From assembly GCF_004015185.1 (NCBI RefSeq), contig NZ_CP025746.1, forward strand, positions 620,001 through 684,000: a stretch of DNA of 64,000 bases, read 5' to 3'. Source of the stretch: Clostridium manihotivorum (lineage in GTDB: Bacteria > Bacillota > Clostridia > Clostridiales > Clostridiaceae). Positions within the stretch are counted from its first letter, which is position 1; the number at the start of each line of letters is the position of its first letter. Below the pieces are notes generated by a model, which saw only the letters and a list, made by a program, of their open reading frames with translations, was not told where the DNA came from and made no database searches. Positions 9,056 through 16,524 of the stretch are shown piece after piece. The position numbers and the translations under genes were made by a program.

Positions 9056-9431
9056 TAAGTGCTCCTTTCTTGAACATTATAGAAAACCTTAAATATTATA
9101 TCATAAGTCTGATAGATGGTGTAATTAGGTGCAAAGGATAACATATATTTACAAAATATCTAAATTAAAATATAATTATATTACTTATAATGGTAAAGAA
9201 AGAGTGGCTTTATCTATTTTGTAATATGTAACAAGGAGCTTATATAATCGATTTTTAACTTTTAGTAAACGTTATTTTAATTATTAAAAAGTTTGAAATT
9301 TTAGCTGTGTTTAAGATTATTGTTTAAATACAGTAGTAATGAAGGAACTACTCTATGAGCAAGCTGATTAAAGCATCTGATTACTGATTGATTAATTTAA
9401 AAACGGTGCTTTAACAGAGCCTAAGTTTCAT

Positions 9432-9447
9432 ATTAAATACAAGTAAG
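9432..9447 (+). repeat. 16-nt leader motif, copy 1 (before the LytTR regulator gene)
   Basis: ATTAAATACAAGTAAG lies just before the ribosome binding site of the response regulator gene. The identical 16 bases occur at 10440-10455, in the same position before the next gene. The rest of the interval 9056-9464 is AT-rich and shows no other gene or obvious structure. Confidence 0.6.
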
Positions 9448-9464
9448 GTAGGTGAGGAGTATAA

Positions 9465-10196
9465 ATGAATATAATAGTTTGTGAGGATTCTGAAAAGCAA
9501 AGAATAGATATTGTAAAACAGATAGACAACATAATAAGAAAAAACTACTTAAATATGAAGGTTTATCTTTCTACAGAAAATCCCTACGATGTTATAAAGT
9601 CAATAAAAGATACTCCAGAGCTAAGCGTATATATTTTAGATGTAGATCTTAAATGCAATATTAATGGCATAGAATTAGCTGATAAAATTAGGGACAAGGA
9701 TCCCTATTCCTTTATAATATTCATTACCAGTCATTCAGAAATGACTCACCTAACCTTCAAATATAAGGTTGAAGCCTTTGATTACATAATTAAGAATTCT
9801 AGAGAACAATTATACAGAGGGATTAGTGATGCTTTGTTAAAGATTAACATGAGGTTAGGTAATAGTAATGTTAGTGACAAGTACTTTACCATAGAGGATG
9901 GAAGGTCTATAACAAAGATTGATTTTAGAGATATACTATTTTTTGAAACTACAAGCACAAAAAATAAAATAAAAGTCAATTGTTTTAATAGGAGTAAAGA
10001 GTTTTATAGCAAGCTTAAGGACATAGAAGAATCTTTGGATCAGAGATTTATAAAATGCCATAAGTCTTTTATAGTAAATTTAGATAATATTGAATCAATA
10101 GATAAAAAAGAGAAATTAATATACATGAGAAATGGACAGACCTGTTGCCTATCAAAAAGTTATACTAAAGCTTTGTTAGATAAAATTAAGTTTTAA
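9465..10196 (+). CDS. Orphan LytTR-family response regulator (AgrA/ComE type)
   Basis: The 243-residue protein has an N-terminal receiver domain (about 1-125), with acidic residues near the start (CEDSEKQ) and the likely phosphoacceptor Asp in YILDVDL (about residue 58). The conserved Thr/Ser and Lys follow at ITSHSE and KYKVEAFDYIIK. A C-terminal LytTR DNA-binding domain (about 140-243) includes YFTIEDGRSITKIDFRDILF and the ending FIKCHKSFIVNLDNIESI. This is the AgrA/BlpR/ComE architecture that controls peptide-signalling or cell-surface genes. No histidine kinase, AgrB or AgrD gene is within reach, so it is an orphan here. A 16-nt leader motif is shared with the next gene. Confidence 0.9.
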   Translation: MNIIVCEDSEKQRIDIVKQIDNIIRKNYLNMKVYLSTENPYDVIKSIKDTPELSVYILDVDLKCNINGIELADKIRDKDPYSFIIFITSHSEMTHLTFKYKVEAFDYIIKNSREQLYRGISDALLKINMRLGNSNVSDKYFTIEDGRSITKIDFRDILFFETTSTKNKIKVNCFNRSKEFYSKLKDIEESLDQRFIKCHKSFIVNLDNIESIDKKEKLIYMRNGQTCCLSKSYTKALLDKIKF

Positions 10197-10321
10197 TTTT
10201 AGACTATGTTAAAGTACTGTGTTGAAATTAATTGGTAAGTCATCCGATGATTAGATGAGTTCGGGTAAAGAATTTATTTATGGTTTATGTAAGATGTTAC
10301 CAAATAGTAATCTTTTTTTCA

Positions 10322-10351
10322 TTGATTTTAAAAAAGCTACTGTGTTATAAT
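10322..10351 (+). promoter_or_regulatory. Predicted sigma-A promoter of the lipoprotein gene
   Basis: TTGATT (10322-10327), an 18-base spacer and TATAAT (10346-10351) form a good housekeeping promoter 120 bases before the lipoprotein start. The element AAATAGTAATC at 10302-10312 lies just upstream, where an activator would sit. It resembles the phased repeats at 11344-11380. Confidence 0.5.
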
Positions 10352-10439
10352 TTACAATGTCCTAGAAAAAATATGGTAATTATTCAGCTGAAGTTAAATT
10401 ATCTATAGATAGTGCATATTATTTTGCAAGGATCTTGTG

Positions 10440-10455
10440 ATTAAATACAAGTAAG
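10440..10455 (+). repeat. 16-nt leader motif, copy 2 (before the lipoprotein gene)
   Basis: ATTAAATACAAGTAAG is identical to 9432-9447 and again directly precedes the ribosome binding site (AAAGGAA). Sequence on either side differs between the copies, so this is not simply a long duplication. Confidence 0.6.
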
Positions 10456-10470
10456 AAAGGAATTAATCCA

Positions 10471-11130
10471 ATGAATAGAAAGTTAGTAGCTACCTTACTG
10501 GTTATAACAATGGCTCTTTTTCAAGGGTGTAGTAAGGCTCAGGATAAGAAAAATGTTGCTTCTGATAGTACAAAAACTCAGGAAGCTTCTGACACTTCTA
10601 AAGATAAGGATTCTACAACAAACTCTAAAGATGAAGATAAAACTGATTCTACAGATCAGTCAGCCACTAGTGATAAGGATGATTCTGCAAGCAAGGCTAA
10701 AGATGATAAATCCAACACCAAAACCACTGAAGATTCAAATGCTAAAGAAACCTACATCGGTACATGGGTAGTAAAAAAAGAAGTAGGCGCTGGTCCAGTA
10801 CAGACCTTAAGTAAGGCTGATATAAAAAAGATGGTAGGTAAAAGGTTGAGTTTTTCAAAGAATAAATCAAGTTGCTTTGTTGAAAAGGTAAGTGATTTGA
10901 ATAAGACCATAAATAATCCTGTATATAATAAAACATCTATATCTAAAAGTAAGTTTGATGAAGGTAATAAAAATAAAGTAACCTTTGAGAAACTTGGCGT
11001 AAAAGCTAATTCTCTTACTGAAGTAAATGTTAAAGACTCAAAGGGAAATCATTGTAACTTTTATATAAAGGACAAGAATACATTGATTCTATATGGTGGT
11101 GGAGCATACTTTGAACTTGATAAAGTCTAA
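10471..11130 (+). CDS. Predicted lipoprotein with Ser/Thr/Asp/Lys-rich linker
   Basis: The 219-residue protein starts with a lipoprotein signal peptide, and the lipobox LFQGC puts the lipid-carrying Cys at residue 20. Residues 22-90 are low complexity (Ser, Thr, Asp, Lys) and should form a flexible spacer. A compact C-terminal domain (about 91-219) starts YIGTWVVKKEVG and ends NTLILYGGGAYFELDKV, which has a beta-rich, lipocalin-like feel but no motif I can name. It should be anchored on the outer face of the membrane. It follows the LytTR regulator gene by 274 bases and shares a 16-nt leader motif with it, so a regulatory link is plausible. Confidence 0.75.
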   Translation: MNRKLVATLLVITMALFQGCSKAQDKKNVASDSTKTQEASDTSKDKDSTTNSKDEDKTDSTDQSATSDKDDSASKAKDDKSNTKTTEDSNAKETYIGTWVVKKEVGAGPVQTLSKADIKKMVGKRLSFSKNKSSCFVEKVSDLNKTINNPVYNKTSISKSKFDEGNKNKVTFEKLGVKANSLTEVNVKDSKGNHCNFYIKDKNTLILYGGGAYFELDKV

Positions 11131-11171
11131 AATCCCAACCATATTAGGAAGAATGATAGTAGTTCTAATAG

Positions 11172-11197
11172 GCGCCTGAATACTCAGGTGCTTTTTG
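11172..11197 (+). terminator. Terminator after the lipoprotein gene
   Basis: GCGCCTGA, a four-base loop and TCAGGTGC form a stem (one G-U pair) followed by TTTTT. Confidence 0.8.
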
Positions 11198-11343
11198 CTG
11201 TTTATGAACTATAAAATAATATATTAGACATAGCAAGTTAAGACTTAGAAAGTTATATTTAAGGACTTAATATATAAGCCATCACAGGGTTATTAATATG
11301 TACAATATAATTAACATAGATAAAAAAGTATGTTTCGAAGACA

Positions 11344-11380
11344 AAATAGTATATTTGGGAAGCTAAATAGTATATCTTGG
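11344..11380 (+). repeat. Direct repeat with 21-bp phasing upstream of the small ORF
   Basis: AAATAGTATATTTGG (11344-11358) recurs as AAATAGTATATCTTGG (11365-11380), start to start 21 bases. LytTR regulators bind pairs of direct repeats about 21-22 bases apart, although this sequence does not match a known LytTR consensus. It lies about 240 bases before a 29-codon ORF, in the non-coding interval 11131-11616. Confidence 0.35.
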
Positions 11381-11616
11381 TATATAAGTATAGCGATTCA
11401 TATAAAAATCTGATAGTATTTATACACTAGATAAATTATACAACTTTTAACAAATTATTTTTGGGGAGTGGTGAAATATTTAATATAGCTGTAAGTGCAG
11501 CTCTAGGGATCTCTTCAAAGAACTGAAAAGTGCGTAATATAGGAACGCTTTATGGAACTTCTGGAAGAGTAAACTTAATAATGTTCATAATTATGTTTTA
11601 TATAGTGGAGGGAGTT

Positions 11617-11706
11617 ATGTCAAGCATCAGAGTATTAATTAATATTTCACTTAATGTCTTAGCTGTATTCATTGTTGCAGTTTATTATTACTTTATTATT
11701 TTATAA
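11617..11706 (+). CDS. 29-residue hydrophobic peptide ORF (single membrane helix)
   Basis: An ATG at 11617 has a strong GGAGGGAG site 4-6 bases upstream. It opens a 29-codon frame ending in TAA. The product begins MSSIRVLINISLN and continues as an uninterrupted hydrophobic, Tyr/Phe-rich segment, so it would span the membrane once. It has no Cys, so it is not an AgrD-type thiolactone peptide. It sits in an otherwise gene-poor kilobase downstream of an orphan LytTR regulator and a lipoprotein gene. A small membrane protein, toxin-like peptide or leader peptide are all possible. The evidence is the start signal and composition only. Confidence 0.45.
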   Translation: MSSIRVLINISLNVLAVFIVAVYYYFIIL

Positions 11707-11774
11707 ATTAAACGATAGTCATCTGTCCTATAAAGTTTCCTCCTTAAAAGCTATTATGGGCGGATACATATATA

Positions 11775-11802
11775 AATAGCTAAGGATAAATCCTTAGCTA
11801 TT
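11775..11802. terminator. Perfect 13-bp inverted repeat, probable bidirectional terminator
   Basis: AATAGCTAAGGAT (11775-11787), two bases, then ATCCTTAGCTATT (11790-11802) form a perfect hairpin. It lies between the 29-codon ORF and a converging broken gene. The flanks are AT-rich but not pure T. Confidence 0.55.
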
Positions 11803-11809
11803 ATAATTA

Positions 11810-11945
11810 TTACTTCAAATCTATAGTAAACTTCGAAGCTTCATCAATCTTATAGAACTTATCTAATCTACTTGATGCAATTCTATATTTCTTATCTTTA
11901 GAGACTCCTTTAAATATAATATAAAATTCGTTTTACAATACTCAT
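11810..11945 (-). pseudogene. Short gene broken by a one-base frameshift, unknown product
   Basis: On the minus strand an ATG at 11945-11943, with a CAGGAGGT site 6 bases before it, begins MSIVKR but stops after 11 codons. The +1 frame carries an open stretch that continues naturally to a TAA at 11812-11810 (EFYIIFKGVSKDKKYRIAS, then RLDKFYKIDEASKFTIDLK). Removing one A from the run GTAAAACG joins the two into an intact protein of about 44 residues starting MSIVNEFYIIFKG. The frameshift sits in a homopolymer, so it may be a sequencing error or a true recent mutation. The family is unknown. Confidence 0.5.
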
Positions 11946-12131
11946 AGTCTACCTCCTGAAGAGCTCTTCATTAAACAAATACGAATAAATTTATGATTTC
12001 TATCAAGTAAATATATAAAATCTAGTTTTTTGTAAATTCATATGTGTAAATTATAAATGATTTGCCAATTCCTATATATGATATAATTAAATAATAAAAC
12101 AAGTCTAAATAAGGGTAAGTAGGTGAATTAG

Positions 12132-12572
12132 GTGGCAGATGACAGATATTATGTTGTGAGTGAGAGAGTGATTCCCGAAATCTTTTTAAAAGTATTGAAG
12201 GTTAATGAGCTTTTATATACAGGTGAGGTTAAGGATATTACTGAGGGAATAAGGCAAGTTGGTATAAGTAGAAGTGCTTACTATAAGTATAAAGATCATG
12301 TGTTTCCTATGAGTGAAAGTATAAACTCTAAGAAGATAACTCTTGCAGTGAGCATGAGCCATGAAGCAGGGGTTCTCTCAAAGGTTTTAGATAAGATAGC
12401 TGAAATGAAAGGAAATGTCCTTACAATAAATCAAGATATACCTATGAATATGATTGCTAACGCAACCATAACCTTGGATATTGCTGGATTAGAGATTGAT
12501 GTTAAGGCTTTGATTAAGCAGATTGATACACTTAAAGGAGTAATTAAGGTAAAACTGTTTGCAATGGAATAA
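12132..12572 (+). CDS. PheB-like ACT domain protein (UPF0735)
   Basis: The 146-residue protein matches the UPF0735/PheB family. The N-terminal region is helical and HTH-like (FLKVLKVNELLYTGEVKDI, then VGISRSAYYKYKD), and the C-terminal ACT domain begins about residue 70 (KITLAVSMSHEAGVLSKVL). ACT domains bind small ligands, usually amino acids. In several Firmicutes this protein is encoded near phenylalanine or homoserine biosynthesis genes, but here it precedes a peptidase gene. The start is GTG at 12132 with an AGGTGAATTAG site. The exact role is not established. Confidence 0.88.
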   Translation: MADDRYYVVSERVIPEIFLKVLKVNELLYTGEVKDITEGIRQVGISRSAYYKYKDHVFPMSESINSKKITLAVSMSHEAGVLSKVLDKIAEMKGNVLTINQDIPMNMIANATITLDIAGLEIDVKALIKQIDTLKGVIKVKLFAME

Positions 12573-12711
12573 TTTATGATATAATTACAATTAATATAAG
12601 ATTATCAAGCAACTTTTAATATTCAGAAAATTTATAGTTATAAGAAAAGCTTATGGTTTGAATATATCAAACCATTTTAAATTATATAATTATAACAAGG
12701 GAGTGACGTAA

Positions 12712-13956
12712 TTGAAGAAAGAGGTTTTTATAAATAACAGAAAAAGGTTGTCCGAAAAGTTAGAAGAGGGATCAGTGGTAGTACTTCTAGCAGGAGAAGC
12801 TCCAAAAAAGACTGCAGATGAAGCATATCCTTTTACCCCAAATAGAAACTTTTATTATCTTACAGGTATAGATGAAGAAAAGCATAAAGTAGTAATTTCT
12901 AAAATAAACGGAAAAGTAGAAGAAGCTCTATTTATACAAAAACCAGATCCAGTTAAGGAAAGATGGGTTGGTAAAACTATAAGAGATAATGAGGCTATTG
13001 AAGTATCTGGAGTAGAAGAGGTTTTATATTTAGAAGACTTTAACGGATATATCAATCAAAAGTTATCTTCTGGTAAAGCAAACGCTCTTTACGTGGATTT
13101 AGAAAGAAGAAGCTTTGAGGAAAGAACTACTTTAACAGAGGAATTTGCTAAGGAAGCAGCAGGACGATATCCATATATAGTTATAAAAAATGTTTATGGT
13201 ATTATATCAGAGCTTAGAACAATAAAGGCATCGGAAGAAATCGACGAGATGAGAGAGGCTATTAAGATAACTATTGATGGTGTAAACTCTCTAATGAAAA
13301 ATGCTAAGGCTGGTATCAAAGAGTATGAACTTGAAGCCTTCTTTGATTTCCATTTGAAGAAAAGTGGTGTTAAAGATGTGGCTTTCAAGACAATAGCAGC
13401 AGCTGGAAAAAATGCAACTATTCTTCATTATGTAGATAATGATAGTGTAATAAAAGAAGATGATCTTATATTATTTGATCTAGGCGCTCAATATAACTAT
13501 TATAATGCAGATATAACAAGAACTTTCCCTATAAGCGGCAAGTATACTGCTAGACAGAAGGAAGTATACGAAGCTGTACTTAGGGTAAATGAAGCTATAA
13601 TAGAAGCATTGAAACCAGGAGTGAACTATATAGATATAAATAATAAGGCAACGGACTTAATTGCTGATGAATGTATCAAGCTAGGACTTATAAAAGATAA
13701 GAAGGATGTCAGAAATTATTATTGGCATAGTATAGGACACGGACTTGGCTTAGATACTCATGATGTTGGAGAGAGAAATGTGGATTTGAAGCCTGGGATG
13801 GTATATACAGTAGAGCCAGGCATATATATTGAAGAAGAGGGAATTGGAGTAAGAATAGAAGATGACGTTTTAATAACTGAAAGTGGCAATGAAGTTCTTA
13901 CAAAAGAAATGATAAAGTCAGTTGAGGATATTGAAAAGTTTATGGCAAATAGATAA
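12712..13956 (+). CDS. pepP: Xaa-Pro aminopeptidase (M24B, aminopeptidase P)
   Basis: At 414 residues this has the two-domain aminopeptidase P layout: an N-terminal creatinase-like domain (about 1-165, with NRNFYYLTGI) and a C-terminal pita-bread domain. The dinuclear metal ligands are visible: Asp in LFDLGAQ and NADITRTF, His in HSIGHGLGLDTHD, Glu in VEPGIYI and VRIEDD. It removes N-terminal residues that precede proline, in the cytoplasm. The start is TTG at 12712, supported by a GGGAGTG site. It heads a likely operon with three downstream genes, all closely spaced. A second, shorter M24 peptidase is encoded at 60403. Confidence 0.93.
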   Translation: MKKEVFINNRKRLSEKLEEGSVVVLLAGEAPKKTADEAYPFTPNRNFYYLTGIDEEKHKVVISKINGKVEEALFIQKPDPVKERWVGKTIRDNEAIEVSGVEEVLYLEDFNGYINQKLSSGKANALYVDLERRSFEERTTLTEEFAKEAAGRYPYIVIKNVYGIISELRTIKASEEIDEMREAIKITIDGVNSLMKNAKAGIKEYELEAFFDFHLKKSGVKDVAFKTIAAAGKNATILHYVDNDSVIKEDDLILFDLGAQYNYYNADITRTFPISGKYTARQKEVYEAVLRVNEAIIEALKPGVNYIDINNKATDLIADECIKLGLIKDKKDVRNYYWHSIGHGLGLDTHDVGERNVDLKPGMVYTVEPGIYIEEEGIGVRIEDDVLITESGNEVLTKEMIKSVEDIEKFMANR

Positions 13957-13982
13957 TTTCTTAAGTTATAGGAGGAGATTAA

Positions 13983-14423
13983 ATGGGATTCTTTCAAGGA
14001 AGGTATGGATTTGATCTCTTATCTAAGATATTAGTTCTACTAGGGTTAATATTCTTGGTTTGGAGAAACATCATTACTCTCACTATTGGTTTTGCTTTGG
14101 TGGCATATGGAACCTATAGAGCTTTTTCAAAGAATATAACTGCAAGAAGTAATGAAGCTTTCAAATTTGAGAGTTTTATAAGAAATAAGCTAGGTAATGT
14201 TTTGTCCAATAGAAATAATTATGGTAGCAGTAGTATGTATAGTAATAAAGGTTTTAATTTTGGCAATTATAAAGATAAGGTAGCTTCGTGGTATAACGAA
14301 AGAAAAAATTATAAGATAGTAAAATGTCCTAATTGCAGTCAAAAACTAAGGCTTCCAAAAGGTAAAGGGAAGATAGTTGTTACTTGTAAAAAGTGTGCCA
14401 ATGAGTTTAAAATGAAAACTTGA
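13983..14423 (+). CDS. Membrane protein with C-terminal zinc ribbon, unknown
   Basis: The 146-residue protein has two hydrophobic segments near the N-terminus (about 15-29 and 31-44), a basic, Asn/Ser-rich middle, and a C-terminal zinc-ribbon. The ribbon shows paired Cys motifs (CPNCSQKLRLP, then VTCKKCANEF) at about residues 115-140. CPxC ribbons of this kind usually bind zinc. The gene lies 26 bases after pepP with an AGGAGGAG site and 19 bases before a phasin-like gene, so it is probably part of the same operon. The function is unknown. The ribbon could bind nucleic acid or a protein partner at the membrane. Confidence 0.75.
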   Translation: MGFFQGRYGFDLLSKILVLLGLIFLVWRNIITLTIGFALVAYGTYRAFSKNITARSNEAFKFESFIRNKLGNVLSNRNNYGSSSMYSNKGFNFGNYKDKVASWYNERKNYKIVKCPNCSQKLRLPKGKGKIVVTCKKCANEFKMKT

Positions 14424-14442
14424 TTTATGAGGAGATGGTTAT

Positions 14443-14823
14443 ATGTTTAACGAACTAAAAAAGGTTATGCTTGCAGGTGTAGGAGCTGTTGCAACTACTT
14501 ATGAAAAAGCTAATGAAATCGTAAATGAGATGGTTGAAAAAGGCAAGATAACAGTTGATGAAGGAAAAGAATTATCCGAAGAACTTATGAGGGACTTTAA
14601 AGGAAAGGCATCAACTACAACAAATAAGGTTATGGATAAGATTGACGATATGATGCCTCTTACAAAGCAAGAACTAAATACTGAGCTACAGGATAAAGAT
14701 ATTCCTACAAGAATAGAATTTGATTCTTTAAAAGATAGGGTTGAATATCTAGAAAATAAGCTTTCAGAAATAATGGGAAAAGTGGATTTGCAAAATATTG
14801 ATGAAAATAAAGAACAACAATAA
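14443..14823 (+). CDS. Phasin/PhaF-like helical protein
   Basis: The 126-residue protein is mostly amphipathic helix (TYEKANEIVNEMVEKGKITVDEGKELSEELMRDFKG style heptads) with a coiled-coil end (FDSLKDRVEYLENKLSEIM). The layout resembles the phasin/PhaF-like family often found next to UbiB/AarF kinases in clostridia. It begins with a hydrophobic helix (KKVMLAGVGAVATTYEKA). It is 44 bases before the UbiB-like gene, and a small GGGG-CCCC hairpin lies between them. A role as a membrane-associated partner of the kinase is an inference from synteny. No polyhydroxybutyrate genes are in the window. Confidence 0.75.
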   Translation: MFNELKKVMLAGVGAVATTYEKANEIVNEMVEKGKITVDEGKELSEELMRDFKGKASTTTNKVMDKIDDMMPLTKQELNTELQDKDIPTRIEFDSLKDRVEYLENKLSEIMGKVDLQNIDENKEQQ

Positions 14824-14867
14824 GGGGGCTTTTTGCACCCCTTTACCTTTATGTATTGAGGTGAACT

Positions 14868-16475
14868 ATGAGAAAAGAAACACTAAAGAGATTTAGAGAA
14901 ATTGTTAAGGTTTTTGCTTACTATGGTTTTGGATATTTAATTAATACCACTGTGAAACCTTCTGCAAATAAATCACCAGAAAATTTAAGAAAAGCCTTTG
15001 TTGAACTAGGGCCTACTTTTATAAAAATTGGCCAAATTCTTAGTACTAGAACTGACTTATTAGACGAAGAATACACTAAGGAATTGGCTAAGCTTCAAGA
15101 TGATGTGCCTTGGGAAGCTTTTAGTGTTATAGCAAAAGTATTTCAAGAAGAGTTTAATATGAACATTGATGATGTTTTTCTATATCTTGAGAGTGTTCCG
15201 CTAGCTTCTGCTTCAGTTGCTCAGGTGCATAAAGGGGTTATGAAAGATGGAAGAGAAGTTGTAATAAAGATTCAAAGACCTAATATACGTGAAAAGATGG
15301 AACTGGATATCTCCATACTTAAGAGGATAGTAAAGTTAACGAAAACTAGGTTTAACGGCATGCTTATGGATCCTGTAGAGGCTCTACAAGAGATTATGGA
15401 TGCAACAAGCAAGGAACTGGACTTTGAAAGAGAACGAGATAATATAAGCAGGTTTAAGAGCCTAAATAAGAGTGTTAAATGCATAGCAGTACCTTATGTG
15501 GTTGAAGAGTTTACTTCAACTAGAGTGCTTACTATGGAGAATATACAGGGTTTTAAGATCAATGATATATATAATATAATGAAAGAAGGCTATGATAGGA
15601 CAGATATTGCAAAAAAACTGGCTCTTTCCTATTGTAAGCAAATATTTGATGATGGCTTCTTTCATGGAGATCCACACCCAGGTAATCTTCTAATAAGAGA
15701 TGGTAAGATATGTTTTATTGACTTTGGACTTATGGGAGAACTTTCAGAATCAATAAAGGAATCATTAAATGATGCTATGATGGCTATAGCCTTAAAGGAT
15801 ATAGACAAAGTAATGGATTTCTTAATGGAGGTAGGAGTAAAGAAAGGTAGAGTAGATAGAACGGTTTTATATGATGATATAGAGTATCTCCTTACCAACT
15901 ATCTATCCACTTCCTTAAAAAATATAAGAATATCCACTTTACTTAGAGAAGTTTTTGATATTGCAGAAAGAAATAACATACAGCTTCCGACAGAACTAAT
16001 AATACTAGTTCGAGGAATGGTTATATTAGAAGGAGTAATAGCTGAAATTGCTCCTGATATGAATATATTAGATGTAGCAATACCTTTTGTAAAATCGAAG
16101 AACAAGTACTTTATCTTAAACAAGTTAAAAAGTGATGAGCTGGCTTTAAAGACTTATACTATATTAAGAGACAGTATAAAGATTCCATCAAAAATAGTAG
16201 AGCTATCGGATAGTGTAATTCAAGGAAGAGCTAGGGTTAACCTTCAAATCCCAGACCTTGAAAAAACAGTTGACCATCTTAATAAGATGATCAATAGAGT
16301 AGTTTTTGGACTTATAGTAGCAGGTATGATCATTGGTTCTTCTATAATAACTGGTTCCAATGTTGGCCCAAAGGTAAGAGATATATCCGTTATAGGTATA
16401 ACAGGATACTTTGCTTCAGGAATATTTGCACTTTGGCTTCTAATATCAATAATAAGGTCTGGTAATTTAAAGTAG
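14868..16475 (+). CDS. UbiB/AarF/ABC1-family atypical kinase
   Basis: At 535 residues this matches the UbiB family. It has the KxGQ-type motif (FIKIGQILSTR), the Ala-rich loop SASVAQVHKG, the catalytic-loop equivalent FHGDPHPGN, and IDFGLMG in place of the DFG motif. The C-terminus has two membrane helices (about 475-535), which anchor it. Family members use an atypical kinase/ATPase fold and support isoprenoid-lipid metabolism in organisms that make quinones. Clostridia generally lack ubiquinone, so the substrate here is unclear. It is the last gene of the pepP operon, and a strong bidirectional terminator follows at once. Confidence 0.9.
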   Translation: MRKETLKRFREIVKVFAYYGFGYLINTTVKPSANKSPENLRKAFVELGPTFIKIGQILSTRTDLLDEEYTKELAKLQDDVPWEAFSVIAKVFQEEFNMNIDDVFLYLESVPLASASVAQVHKGVMKDGREVVIKIQRPNIREKMELDISILKRIVKLTKTRFNGMLMDPVEALQEIMDATSKELDFERERDNISRFKSLNKSVKCIAVPYVVEEFTSTRVLTMENIQGFKINDIYNIMKEGYDRTDIAKKLALSYCKQIFDDGFFHGDPHPGNLLIRDGKICFIDFGLMGELSESIKESLNDAMMAIALKDIDKVMDFLMEVGVKKGRVDRTVLYDDIEYLLTNYLSTSLKNIRISTLLREVFDIAERNNIQLPTELIILVRGMVILEGVIAEIAPDMNILDVAIPFVKSKNKYFILNKLKSDELALKTYTILRDSIKIPSKIVELSDSVIQGRARVNLQIPDLEKTVDHLNKMINRVVFGLIVAGMIIGSSIITGSNVGPKVRDISVIGITGYFASGIFALWLLISIIRSGNLK

Positions 16476-16524
16476 AACAGGCCATATCGTCCAATGTCTG
16501 TTGGATGATATGGCCTGTTTTTTA
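16476..16524. terminator. Strong bidirectional terminator between ubiB-like and PBP2 genes
   Basis: A 19-bp stem with one mismatch joins 16476-16494 (AACAGGCCATATCGTCCAA) to 16501-16519, followed by TTTT. It separates the convergent genes and serves both. Confidence 0.92.

Noticed and set aside
11400..11540. Coding remnant in the gene-poor kilobase (frame reading FLGSGEIFNIAVSAALGIS)
   Set aside because: The open stretch is about 30 codons with no start codon and no recognisable family, so chance cannot be excluded.
11617..11706. AgrD-type autoinducer precursor for the LytTR regulator
   Set aside because: The peptide has no Cys or Ser-based thiolactone motif and no acidic tail, and there is no AgrB protease gene.
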